Positions 1 to 11,600 of a stretch of DNA of 64,000 nt are shown here, one piece after another (the first letter of the stretch is position 1; each line of letters begins with the position of its first letter). The notes under the pieces were generated by a model, which did no database searches, was not told where the DNA came from, and saw nothing but the letters and a program-made list of their open reading frames with translations. The DNA comes from Hericium rajendrae (Eukaryota; Basidiomycota; Agaricomycetes; Russulales; Hericiaceae): assembly GCA_033439255.1 (NCBI GenBank), contig CM065883.1, positions 744,001-808,000 of the forward strand, read 5' to 3'. The position numbers and the translations under genes were made by a program.

Positions 1-1920
1 GGTCAATTGCAGTTCGAAGCGCTTTCGCCCGTCGGCATCCGCAAACTATTGCTACGTTTTGAAAGAGCAGCTAGCAAGAACCAAGATCAACGATCAAAAT
101 ACCCAGACGATCCTACCAAGTGTGTCCGCATATCTTTGGCATGCCAATGGACTATCTGATGCTCTATCGAAGGTTCATAGACTCCGAAGCAGACCTGGAT
201 AGTGCTATAAAGGCGCTGCTCCCGCTTGCACAAGTACCCACTGTAGCGTACCCGGAACTTGTACGGTCCAATCAGGTCGCAGTAATCGTGGGGCTTCTTA
301 GCCATGAAAATACGGACATCGCGCTCGACATCGTGGAGCTCGTCCATGAACTCACGGATGAAGATGTAGGGATGGAGGGCGAAGAAGAAATAGATCAAGA
401 CGAAAGGGACGCTGCTTTGAAAAGTCTTATCGACGCTCTGGTTCGTTGTCTTCCACGCGTTTGCGAATGACGAGAGGCTAATCTATTGTCACGAAGCTTG
501 AAAACTCCATTTTGGATCTTTTGGTGGAAAACATGTCAAGATTCAACGAATCCGAGGAGGCTGATCGCGAGGGCATCTTCCACGTCCTCGGTATGTGTTA
601 AAAAGCTCTACAAATATCTTGTTTCTGATTGTGTCCTTCGTAGGCATCTTCGAGAACATTGTCGGTTCGGACCCCAAATTAGCAGAAAAGCTGATTCTCA
701 AGACCACTCTGCTGAAGTGGTTATTGAAGCGCATTCAATCCAAAACTCATGAAGAAAACCGAAGCTATGCGGCCGAACTGCTTATCGATTCTGCTTCAAA
801 ATAGTCGACCTAATCGACTTGAGTTCGCGCAGAACGACGGTGTGGAGACGTTATTGAAGGTTGTCTCTGTAAGTAGGACCGCCTAGACTCGCATGCCTTG
901 ACTGACCTTCCACTAGCAATTCAGAAGACGGGATCCTGTAGATCCTGACGAAACAGAATTTATGGAAAACGTTTTTGACACACTGTGCTCTGTTCTCGGA
1001 GAACCTGAGATCAAAAAGCTGTTCCTGAAGAGCGAAGGTGTGGACCTGATGGTTCTCATGATGGGGTGCGTTGAATGACCCAGCTATCATTCCCATCCTT
1101 TCTCATTTCTTCTAGTGAAAAGAGACAGTCGCGTTCAAGGTCAATCAAGACTCTCGATCACGCATTATCAGATCAGTCTGGAACGGAAGCCTGTGAAGTA
1201 TTCGTCGAGGCATTGGGATTAAAACATCTATTTTCTGCGTTCATGGGGAAGGTGAGCACAGATGAATTGACAGCGCGCATACAGTGGGCTAACCCACATG
1301 GACGTCATAGGTGTCTAAAAAGCAAAAAGCTGCCGTAGCTCAGCCAGCCCCAGAAGATATAGCGCATGTCCTGGGCATCGTGTCCTCCCTCTTCTCAAAT
1401 CTCCCGTCTGATTCACCAGCACGCATTCGTCTCTTGGCAAAGTTCGTCGAAGGAAATTACGAGAAGACTGACAAGTTGCTGGATATCCGCGAGAGTGCGC
1501 AGGCTCGGTTAAAGGCGGTGAACAAGGAGATAGAGGCAGAGAAGAAGGTTCTCATTGCCGATGGCGAGGAGATCGGAGAGGAGGAAGAGGAAGGCTGGTA
1601 TCTCAGACGTCTCGATGGTGGTCTGTACACGTTGCAGACCGTGGATTATATCTTGGCTTGGATAGTCATGGAAGACGATGGGGTACGTGCACTCACTTTG
1701 GTTTCACTGATATCTTCCTTGCTGACTGAGTTATCGCAAACAGATTCGAACGCATACCAAGCAGATGCTGGATCGACGCAATAAATCGTGGGCGGACATC
1801 AAATCGACGCTCGAGATGTATCGGGACAACATTGGTATGGAGGAAGCGGTGGTTGAGCCAAATCAACTTACACAAGGAGACATACTTAACCATCTAATCG
1901 ACTTTCTGGCGGGCTGCTAG
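1..1920 (+). CDS. CTNNBL1: Catenin-beta-like protein 1 (CTNNBL1), 5'-truncated
   Basis: Armadillo-type nuclear protein that in animals associates with the Prp19/CDC5L spliceosome complex. The 5' end lies outside the window. Visible exons include 1-119, 173-441, 497-590, 644-868 and 917-1065, ending at TAG 1918-1920. Family landmarks in order are FIDSEADLDSAI, LLSHENTDIALDIVELVHELT, LLKWLLKRI, SIKTLDHAL and the C-terminal WYLRRLDGGLYTLQ. One oddity: the frame breaks near position 784, where one extra base separates the codons for ...AAELL from SILLQNSRPNR; homologues run straight through here, so a sequence error or a recent frameshift is likely. Convergent with UTP15, 75 bp away. Identification comes from remembered family sequence and is strong over the whole length. 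Confidence 0.92.
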
Positions 1921-1995
1921 TGCTTGGCCATAGTTATTGCACATACTACTTTATTGCGTAGGGTATTTATACTTTTCGGTATGTTACGAGGATGG

Positions 1996-3783
1996 CTATG
2001 ATGCAGATAGTGCTGCAGACGAGAAGACCATGTCTAGCGCGCCCTTCACCTTGAGGAGCTCCTTCTGCAGTCGAAGTTCTGCGGCAACCTTTTTCCGTAG
2101 ACGAACAAAAAGCGAGTCGATCAGTGGCGACTGTCCTAGAACAGGCGTATACATTTCTGTTGGAAAGAACAACATCAATGAATGCAGCAATGAAGCGACA
2201 AGCGCGTTCCTCACCTACAACGACGCTGGTGACGTCGCAGACCATCTCTCCGAAACGAGGGTCGGTGACATGTTTAAGTAATAGGCGTAAGACGGGCTCG
2301 AGGAGGACATCATCGCGACCAGCCAGAGCGGTGCGCAGCCCGTCTCGATGAATGAGTTCTTGCATGAGCGCGAAGGTCGTTGCTGGCGGAACTTGCTGCA
2401 AAACGATGAGGATGTAACTCCAGATCCAAGTCATTGCGAAACTCACTTTCTGCAAGACAGAGTCAAGAGCTGCGGAGTATTTGAAACTCTTCAGCAATCG
2501 GTCGTGTTCCTTCAGTTTCCTCTTCCTTTTGTCTCTACTTTGAATTCGTTGACGTCGCCAGTCGGTTTTGACCGGGTCTTGTCGCGGACACGGGGCTGGC
2601 CGAGGTTAGGTATTGCGCCGGCGAGGAAGGATTCGAACGCTCCTGACCGAAGTGATGCGACAGGGAACGGTGCATCACTTGCACCCTCCGAAGCTTTCGG
2701 TTGCCGTCGACGAACGGACAATGTGCCATCTGACATTCCAACTGCCAGGTGCGTTTCATCCGGCTGTGCATACGTATTAGACCCAGTCCACGATTAACAG
2801 ATGATCCACTCACAGATACCGCCAGGCACAGAACAGGCGCGGGATAGCGCATGGTGTGGACGACGTTGTAGTTGCTGACATCGTACACTTTCACCATATG
2901 GTCCAAGCCTCCGGTCAATAGTCTCGAGGAATTGGAGTTGAAAGCCAGTGATGTGACCGTCTTCTGGTGATTTGACAGTGCGCGGATGCATCGACCGCCA
3001 GCTACGAGGTCCCACACCCTAAGAATCGAAGCCGCAGAAGATAGAGCGACGCTTCCAGAAGGATACATCAAAACCTGCTCAACAGGCGTAACGCCATGCC
3101 CACTATCCGAAGAGCCCATGAGCAGCTCACAACCGCCTGTTCGGGAGTCGAACAATCGTACGGTGCCGTCGTATGAACCGGTGAGGATTAAATGAGGGTT
3201 GGACGGTGACACTTGACCTGAGCGGACGTAGTCGGTATGGTATGGGAATGTGGTAATGGTCGATTGCGAAGGTATGTCCCACAACCGGACAGTAGTGTCG
3301 TCGGAACACGAGAGGACCTGCGTTTGGTCTAATGCGGAGAATTTGGTGACATGGACGGGCTGCTTGTGCGCGTCAAGGGTTCGGAGAATGGCACGAGAAT
3401 TGACATCAAAGACCTGCGAGACAAATGATGAATACACAGGCCAAAGCAGAAAGGTGCAATGCACGCACTTGAATTAGCCCACTGTCGTCACCGGCTACAA
3501 GCAGTTTGCCGTCTGCTCTTATACATCCGCTCCGAGCGACATCCTTGAATCTAGAGATAGTTTTTGTGACTTTCTGAGTCCTTGGTGCATAGATTTGAAC
3601 GCGGGTGGCGGCAGTAACAGCGTATCTGTGGGGTTTCGAAGGAGCAAAGTGAACGCAGGTGACTGGGGCGTATTCCTTGACAAAGACTGGGTGTTTAAAC
3701 TGCCTCCAGTAGCGAGACTCTGCGCTATGCTTTGAAGGGGCTGGTTTTGCCCGCTTCTGCACAACCACGGGCTGGTAATCCAT
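1996..3783 (-). CDS. UTP15: U3 snoRNP protein UTP15 (WD40 repeat), small-subunit processome
   Basis: Nucleolar WD40 protein of the t-UTP/UTPA subcomplex, needed for pre-rRNA transcription and 18S rRNA processing. Start ATG is at 3783-3781 (MDYQPVVVQKR). WD repeats include LSCSDDTTVRLWDI, LTGSYDGTVRLFDS and LLTGGLDHMVKVYDV. The C-terminal UTP15 domain reads LLLKHVTDPRFGEMV and SLFVRLRKKVAAELR. Four GT-AG introns keep the frame; the first is 3414-3468. One break: around the T run at 2527-2530 (AAAA in the gene) one base is missing between the codons for NEFKVETK and RKRKLKEHDR, which homologues join directly. Shares a roughly 220 bp divergent promoter with TCTP. Confidence 0.94.
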
Positions 3784-4002
3784 AGTGGATAGAAAGACGG
3801 CCCGCGTGCAGTCGCAAAGTCCTCGAGCAGCTCCGACAGAAAGGCTCCGAGCAAAATGGCCGATCACGTGCATCGGCGATAAGCGAGATCGATTAATCTT
3901 GGTCCGTTAACTTTGGACTCTCCTCCGTCCTCTTCTCTGCAATTTGTTCCATCCCCTTGCCCCCACTTTGTTCTCTGTTCATATCCTCTCCATCGCCTCA
4001 AG

Positions 4003-4782
4003 ATGTTGTTGTACAGCGATATTATCACCGATGATGAGATGTTCTCGGACGCCTTCCCCGTGTTTGTCTTGTCCTGTCCCTGCTGTGCCTTCACGCGGTT
4101 CTTACACTCATTTTAGCAAACTCGTAGATGACATCGTCTATGAGGTTGACTGCCAGATGATCGTGGTCAAGGAAGGAGATGTTGACATCGGTGAACTCTA
4201 CTTTATCTTACACACCTTTTTGCCTGTCTAATTTTTCCTTCTTTTCAGGCGCGAACCCCTCCGCTGAGGAGCAGCAGGAGGCCTTGGAGGACGGTGCGAC
4301 CCAAATCAACAATGTCGTCCATTCTTTCCGTCTCCAGTCGACTTCATTCGACAAAAAGAGCTTCCTCGGCTACCTGAAGGTACTATATTTGACATCACTG
4401 AAACGAATTCCGCTTAACGATATACTGTACAGGGCTACATGAAAGCTGTCAAGACCAAGCTGGCCGAGACGAATCCCGAACGCGTTGATGCGTTCGAAAA
4501 AGGTGCTCAGAACTTCGCCAAGAAGATTGTGGCCAACTTTAAGGACTACGAATTCGTGAGTGTGCATTGGTCACTTTACTTGATATACGATCTCATGAGC
4601 TTCGATTATCCAGTACACTGGTGAGAGCATGAACCCAGATGGCATGGTCGCCCTTCTCAACTACCGCGAGGATGGTGTAACCCGTGAGTTTCTAACAATC
4701 GTCTTCTTAAAAATCAATTTCAATGTCTATCCTAGCCTACTTCACGTTCTGGAAAGACGGCCTTAGGGAGGTTAAGCTCTAA
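4003..4782 (+). CDS. TMA19: Translationally controlled tumour protein homologue (TCTP/Tma19)
   Basis: Small abundant cytoplasmic protein, ribosome-associated in yeast (Tma19) and stress-responsive; in animals it is linked to microtubules and growth control. The protein begins [18 protein letters not shown] and ends [10 protein letters not shown] at TAA 4780-4782, a complete TCTP fold of about 167 residues in five exons. The second TCTP signature is seen as [14 protein letters not shown]. The leader upstream of the ATG (about 3915-4002) is pyrimidine-rich, as is usual for highly expressed fungal genes. All four introns have GT-AG ends and preserve the frame. No anomaly seen. Confidence 0.97.
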
Positions 4783-5039
4783 CCTCTCTTTTCCTTACTA
4801 TTCGTTATGTTTTACTGTTGTCGTCGCCTACTGTCTTTATCAAGGTAGAATGTACACATGTGTACATTCGGTCATGGAATATATTGGTTTGCGGAAGTGG
4901 ATAGTTCAAGGTGCCGGGCTTCCCATCTCTGCTTGAATTGAAATTGTCCGTCAAGAATGCGTTGCATCGTGGCACTATCATATACAACTAGTCGGCGAGA
5001 GATACTAAACAATTAAACTCAATCTCGCGCTCCAAGGCT

Positions 5040-6805
5040 CTACAGCTCATCATGGTGCTGCTGCTCCGTGCTGCCATCCTGCACGGTCTCGTTCTTCGCA
5101 GCCTTCGGCTCCAGGTTGTTCTTCGCGTTCTCCTCCACGAACGCGATAAGGCTCTCCAGCGACCGGTCGCCCTCGTAGTCAAGGAACTCGCGGCTACCAG
5201 CGGGCTTGAACTTGAGAGTTGGGAAGCCTGCGACGCGGAAGGGAACAGACGGGGGGAGATCATTCTCGGTTGCTTCCATCTTCGCACTTCAGAATCCAGA
5301 TATAAGCGTTTATTACACAATGTCAAGAAATCATATACGTACATGGTAATGCGATCCTTCACGCTGTCGTAACGCTCACCAAGGCTGTCCCAGATGGGCT
5401 TCAAGCGCTTGCAGTGACCGCACCTAGACACAAACCTGGTGAGATAATGATCAACGTAGAACATGATGATCAAAACCACCAAGTGGCATAGAACTCAACG
5501 AATACATCCTTGGCATCGTCGAAAACGATCTCATCAAATTGCTTGCCAACAAGGGTGAAACAGGCTCATCCTGGGTTTCGGGGATAGGCTGGCTTTTCAG
5601 CTGCGGCTGGAGCGTGCCCGCGACGAACCCGTCGACTTGCTCCTTGACAGACTCAGCGGTAACAGGGATGCTCTGATCCAGAGGGTACTTGAGCTGCTTG
5701 GTGAGATCCTGAATGACGAAGCTAGGCCACTTCGGCTCGTTGAGGTTGAGCGCCTTAGCGTGGTCACCGAATTTAACGGCATCGATCCAGACGAAGTTGA
5801 CGTGGCCCTTGTGAGCGGCGGCGATAGGCTTGATGGCATTAATATACTCCTCCCTCTTCGGGTCGGTGGGGTCCACGAAGAGATAGGCAAGCGGCTTGCC
5901 GCTCTGGGCGTAGGTCGCATAGTTCTCGGCGTTAACCTCGTCGATGACGGGAATGGAGAGCTCCTCGATCCACTGCTCGAGGTCGCTGACCTTGGCGGAA
6001 GGAACAGGGTAAGGGTACACGGTGGCAGGCTCATCGAAAGAGCGGTAGAGCACGATGGCGGGCGGAGTCACGCCAGCGGCCTCAATTGCAGCTTCGTCGG
6101 TAGTCAGACCGAAAAGGTAGTCGTCGCGATGCTTGTTCGCCGTCGCGCTGAACTCAGGCGCAGGCTCTTGGGTCGAAGACGCCAAATATGCAACGGCCAC
6201 GATCTTGTCTGCTTTTTTGAACTCCTCGTGGTTGGCCGCTGTCACTCCTGACACGGCAGGTAGGGAACGTCTGAGGAACACATCAGGACTGGCTTTCCAA
6301 CGAGAGGCACCTGCACTTACTTGACCATGTAGCTGACAATGCCGTCCTGTTTTCTAGGTCCAGTATAGTCCGTCGGTTCCCCGTTCTGGAAAACCTTCAA
6401 TGTTCTGAAGAGGCATGCTCATGAATGGCTAGTCAAATCGACGGATAGTGCACTTACGGGTAGCCCTGGACACCGTGCTGCTGGCAAAGGTCGGAGTGCT
6501 CAACACAGTCGACTTTAGCCAGCTTGATATTTTTGTCTTTCAACGCTGTCGCAGCTTCCTCGTAGTGAGGTGCGAGCGCCTTGCAGTGTCCGCACCTGAA
6601 CGAAAGTATTGAGCAGACAGCAACAGACACTGCAGGCGACCACTGACCATGGTGCGAAGAACTCGACAAGGATCAAAGGCTCTGGCTCGACGACTGATTT
6701 GAAAGTCCCAGGTGTCAAGTTAATGACATCTGACGGTGCATCGAGAGCCTGCACGGAGGCGGCGAGGACAATGGCGGAGGCCGGAAGGAGTGACGAGAAA
6801 CGCAT
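5040..6805 (-). CDS. PDI1: Protein disulfide-isomerase, ER lumen (HDEL-tailed)
   Basis: Catalyses formation and reshuffling of disulfides during folding of secretory proteins. Start ATG 6805-6803 gives [20 protein letters not shown], a signal peptide. Two thioredoxin domains each carry the CGHCK active site, near 6590 and 5420, both split by an intron after the preceding Trp. The b and b' domains lie between them, and the C-terminus is HDEL followed by TAG at 5042-5040. A one-base deficit in a T run of the gene (AAA at 5558-5560 on the + strand) breaks the frame between [10 protein letters not shown] and [15 protein letters not shown]; both halves are conserved, so a homopolymer error is likely. 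The upstream region has a TATA box and a UPR-like element. Confidence 0.96.
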
Positions 6806-6873
6806 TCTCGACCACGCCACAAGTAAATAGAGGGAGTGGGATGAAAGTGTCAGACAGACGTCGGGAAGGGTAC

Positions 6874-6879
6874 TTTATA
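6874..6879 (-). promoter_or_regulatory. TATA box of the PDI gene
   Basis: TATAAA on the minus strand about 70 bp upstream of the PDI start codon, a suitable place for a core promoter in a compact fungal gene. Position and sequence are seen; function is inferred. Confidence 0.5.
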
Positions 6880-6913
6880 GCAACAGCTGGGCTCGGCCGC
6901 TGACGCAGAAGAC

Positions 6914-6923
6914 TGACGTGTCA
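6914..6923 (-). promoter_or_regulatory. UPR-element-like site (TGACGTGTCA) upstream of PDI
   Basis: An imperfect palindrome with an ACGTG core, of the kind bound by bZIP factors of the Hac1/XBP1/ATF6 class, about 110 bp upstream of the PDI start. PDI genes are standard unfolded-protein-response targets, so the placement fits, but a ten-base match alone is weak. Confidence 0.4.
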
Positions 6924-7120
6924 CCACCTCGTCTCGACAACGTTAACAAATGATCGGAGTTTCATTCGGCCGTAATCAGCAGATTACTCAGTCCTGTCTC
7001 TGCTGGCACAGCAGTGGTGTGGCTGCTCACTTTGCCCGTCCACAACAGAGAGAACACAAATCATATCATGCGTATGTAGCTACTACAGGCAGAAGCAGGT
7101 GGTTCTGTCCATCCACGAGA

Positions 7121-8411
7121 TCACAATTGCCCGAGGTCGAAGTCACTTCCTTTCCTTCGCCCGCCCCCATACTGCTTGGCCTTCCGTTCGAAAGGTCTCG
7201 GCGGTGGAAAATCGGTAGGAAATAGATGCGATCCTACATTTGGCGGTGGCGAAGGTACTGAGATTCACCGTGAGCTTGCAATTGTCATGATCAGAACCAT
7301 GCAGTACGTACTCTTTCGTGTATTTGATGGTCTTGAAGCTCCGTTCATCGCAGGTATAGACGGTGCTTGTCTAACGGGCGGAGCTAATGTTGAACCTGCA
7401 GATATAGTCCTATTTCGCACAGAAGGAGGCCCTGGAGGGGGATGAGGGGGCGGGGCAACACTACGGCGCGCTGGAGAGCCACCAGGCACTGGTGGGGGTG
7501 CAGAGGGTGGCGCCTCAGTCGCAGACACGGCCCTTACGCGGACCGGCGGCGGCGGAGGGGGAGGAGGCGAGGGTGTTGCCGCGCCATTTGTGGATGCCTT
7601 ACGTGGAGGAGGAGTTGGCACTGCACGAGCTGGAACAGCCGGAACAGACGATACAGGTCTTACTGGCGGCGGCGGAGGCATTCTGCCGGGTAAGGTCGGC
7701 GGGCCAGGAGCTTTTCTAGCTGGCGGGACTGGCGGATGCCCATTTTGCCGAGGTGGGATAGAAGGAGGAGCCTGCCTGGAATGGGTGAAAGTAGATACAG
7801 GCCGAGACGGAGGTGACCCAGCACGGGGTGGAATGGCGGGAGGAGGCCTAGAGTGAGGAGGCGAAGTTGGCCGTGGAGGTGGTGCAGGCCGGCGAGGTGG
7901 TGGCGGAGGGTTAGATGCAGGGGGCTTTGGCGGCGCACGCCCAGGTAAACTAGGAGCGCTGGGCGGCGCCGGGGGAGGCGCAGCTTGTCTAGGAGGAGGC
8001 CTCCCTGGAGGCGCGGGAGGAGTCGGTGCAGGAGATGATTTTGGTGAAGGAGCATCTCGTTTGGGAATCGATGGAGGTTTACCAAGGGCTGGCGCCTTCG
8101 CTAGAGGCAATATATTAGTTGGACTAGACGTCGTGAGCGAACGAATGGCACGAACCAAAGTTGTTCTGTCCTGCTGGCTTCAGCTTTGGCATCCCTCCAG
8201 CAAAAAGAGCTCCCAGCTGCGGTGGTCCAGGGCCACCTGAAGCTGCTACCGGAGGCGCGATTCCACCCCCACCTCCACCTCCGCCCATCCGAGGTCCTGC
8301 ACCTCCCTTTGGCCCATCAACGGCAACTGCAGGTGCACTGCGATCATTTGTCTCTGCCTTCCTGAGCCTCTTCCCCGACTGGATTTGCTTCAGTAGCTCG
8401 CTGGATGCCAT
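7121..8411 (-). CDS. VRP1: Verprolin/WIP-like WH2 actin regulator
   Basis: Proline-rich partner of WASP that binds actin and supports Arp2/3-dependent patch assembly and endocytosis. The start MASSELLKQIQSGKRLRKAE is followed by TNDRSAP, a WH2 domain. A Gly/Pro linker and about 250 residues of polyproline/SH3-ligand sequence follow. A last exon reads PSPPPN, then FPTDFPPPRPFERK, resembling the C-terminal WASP-binding motif of WIP/verprolin, and ends DFDLGQL at TGA 7123-7121. Two introns are inferred: after ...AGQNN (acceptor just before AKAPALGK) and before the last exon (donor GTACGT, acceptor CTCAG). The promoter faces TRA1. The assignment rests on domain order; polyproline regions carry little family information. 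Confidence 0.85.
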
Positions 8412-8646
8412 GAAGAATTAGTAGGGGTAAGTAAGTATGGTCACCCGCCTTTATTTAACGTTGCACGCTGACAGTGATAATGAGCAGCATGCTCTATAGC
8501 TGTTCGCAGTTCTCTCAGGAGCCGACCAAATACAACGAAACAATAGTTACGTAATCACTCGACATCCCAAGCGTGCTTCCACCACTGTGTCCGCAAGACG
8601 CGTTCACTTGGTCGCTTGTCCACGCGCGAAGCGGCGGCCATCTACT

Positions 8647-11600
8647 ATGGATAACATTCCCCAGCTGGGGACGGTCGCAGACCTGGAGATGCGGGCGGCC
8701 CGCGTCGCAGACCCTGGGCTAGGTGAGTCCTGTGCTTTACACACTGTTGCGGAATCACCTTCATAGTGTTCCCAGATCTCCGAACGAAACACGCCGTGGC
8801 CTGCGAGCTGCGTGAGATGATTGATACTGTGCGGGATGCAGATGCTGGGAGGATGTTTCCCCACATGATTCCTGTACTGCTGGAGATATTGCGCTCCACC
8901 GAACCCGCGTTCCACAAGGATGCGCCAGAGTACCAGTTTCGCCGCGTTCTCCTCGAAATACTCCACCGTATAACCCCTTCAGAAGGTACTCGAACACAAG
9001 CGCTAGCTCTGCTGAATGGTATGCTGTATCTTCTCCGTCATGACAACGAGGAGAATGGCGTTACTTGCTGCAGGACCATCATCGACATTATCCGGGCATT
9101 TCGCCTCCTGTCGGAGGAGTTAGTTTCCGAGTTCATGTCCATACTCCAGGAGGTATTCCACAACATCAAAGGCTTGGTGGTGGAGGTCCTTTCTGAAGAC
9201 TCAGCCGTGCTTGACCCAAATGTCGTCTTGCCAAGCATCAGGAGTTTCAAGGTCCTTGCAGAGATGGGCATGGTCATCGTGTGCTTTTCCCAAATACAGC
9301 GACAAACTATAGCCCCCCATATTCAAGCTATTCTCCCTCTCAACTTCGAGGTCCTTGCTTTAGAAGCTCCGGCTCAGAAGACAGCTCGGGAAGACTTCGA
9401 AGCTATGGGTGGCTTTTGGACTGGGATGTCGCCCACGATACGGAATCCGCAAGCATATGCGGACTTCGTATATGCACAGATAAAGGTAAGGCCGCATATG
9501 ACATCTACTTCGCTGGTCCTAAAGTGACGGAACAGATGGTATCCTACTTGGCATACATACTAAGGAACCTTGGAGAGCAATACGAATCGTACGGAGACAC
9601 CTTACTCTTGGCATCGCTACGCTTGTTGCAGGATATCCCTGCCAACGCCATGGCATCGCGGCGAGTGCGTCAACTACCCTATATGTGGATTATACATTCT
9701 CACCGGTCTTGTGCAGGATTTCTTGATTGTGTTCAGACATCTACTTGGTACACCCTACCGACGCGCATTAATACCTCAGATCGACAAGCTTTTCGACGAA
9801 ACTGTCCTCTTGGGCACTGGGTCGGGGAGCAGAGAAAATATGCGGTGAGTTTCTTCTTAATATGGGCCCTTCGAAGGCACTCATGCATCACAGCGCAACG
9901 GCTTTTGCTGCTGTGGCAGATCTCGTCCACCATTTGCGAAATGACCTCTCCGCTCGACAACTTGCGCACATCATTCACGTTTTCTCACGACTCATCCATA
10001 ATCCATGTTTACCCAATAGCGTCCATACGCTTGCTGGCAAGATGATGTTCAATCTGGTGGATACTGTCATTGCCAAAGATACCCCCGCGGGGGCTGCGAA
10101 AGTTCTCTTGACTCTCGTAGAGACTTGCGTCGATAAGTTGGAGTCCGTCACTGCCGTTCTTGAGGATGTGACGGGGCGGCTAGAACGAAACAAGAAAGGA
10201 GAACCAGAATCTAACCCAAAAACTGCCATCGAGAAGGCGAGGCCGGTCGCTGCTGCGGTCTATGCCGTGGAGAAACCAGAGGACGTGATAGCAGGTGATT
10301 ATACTCAAACATGCTCACAGCATCTTTCGCTCATGTATCTTTCTCAGAGACGCGACTTCTATTCCGCACGTTTGCTCATGGTTTCCGCGCCTGCTTGGCA
10401 GGTCTCAAGAAGGTTGACGGGACTATTCCTGACGGATCCCTCATCATCCGACTGTTTGAAGGGTGTATCCGTTGCATGAGCCTGTACGATCCCGATCCTC
10501 GAGAGGCCAACGAAGCTTTAGATTGGTTAGCAGGTGCTCTGCTTGAAGTTGACCTTCACATCTTCCAAGAAGTCTGGACGCAGAAGATTGGATTCTTCTT
10601 CGAGTCTGCACAGAAACGACCTGGCATTCTGCACATTTGTCAATCATTGTTTGGACGAGATACTACCTCACCTACACTAGTTGCCATCGTTCTGCGGCAC
10701 CTCGTCAACAATCTTCATCAGCTGGGCGAATACGACGATCAAACTGCCGTTGTGACTATCCGGCTTTTCAAGCTGGCGTTCGGCGCAGTCACCTTATATC
10801 CTCAAGCGAATGAGCCGATCCTAGCCTCGCATCTTTCCAAGCTCATCATGGATTGTTTCCCCTTGGCAGCCAAGGCAACTAAACCGACGAACTACTACCA
10901 TCTACTGAGGGGCTTGTTCCGTGCCATCGGAGGTGGCGGGGGCCGGTTCGAACTGCTTTACAAGGAAGTGTTACCTCTTCTCCCAGAAATGCTGGAGAGC
11001 CTCAATCGCCAACTTCTGTTATCTGACGGCTATAGCCGTGATATGATCGTGGAGCTGTGTCTCACCGTACCACTGCGTCTTACCCATCTTCTGCCTCACT
11101 TGTCGTACTTAATGAAACCCCTGGCTCTGGCTCTGCGAGGAGGCCCTGAACTTGTGGCACAGGGGCTGCGCACGTTAGAGCTATGCATCGACAACCTGAC
11201 GCCCGACTTCCTTGATCCGACGCTCAACACGGTATTAAGGGAACTCATGGAGGCACTCCACAGTCATCTCAAACCGTCCCCTGCCAATCATCTTCCTGCT
11301 CACACGACGTTACGCATTCTTGGGAAGTTGGGCGGACGAAATAGGCGTTTGTTGGACAAAGAACCTGAGCTGAAGTTCCAGTATTTCTCTGATCCGGCGA
11401 AGATCGCCATATCTTTTTCTGGGAGCAGTGAAAGCCTCGAGCTCGGCCCGACGTCAGTACTGGCATCGCGTGTCATCAGGAAGGCGACGTCTCCTTACCG
11501 GCTTCACGCTTATCAGTATCTGGAGAATTGTGTCACAGTTCTGCTACATGAGGTGAGAATGTCACGAGTTGAATCTATTATTTGATCATGCTGAATTTCG

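Larger units (their letters stand above)
6806..7120. other. Intergenic: PDI promoter region
   Basis: Gap between the PDI start and the verprolin stop, both on the minus strand. It holds a minus-strand TATA box and a TGACGTGTCA bZIP-like site, listed separately. No other gene is seen. Confidence 0.6.

Noticed and set aside
2620-2640. GATTCGAAC sequence resembling a tRNA T-loop
   Set aside because: It lies inside a UTP15 exon and has no matching A box or acceptor stem nearby.
5637-6251. 204-codon open frame on the plus strand opposite PDI
   Set aside because: Shadow of biased PDI codons; no ATG context, introns or family resemblance, and PDI fully explains the region.
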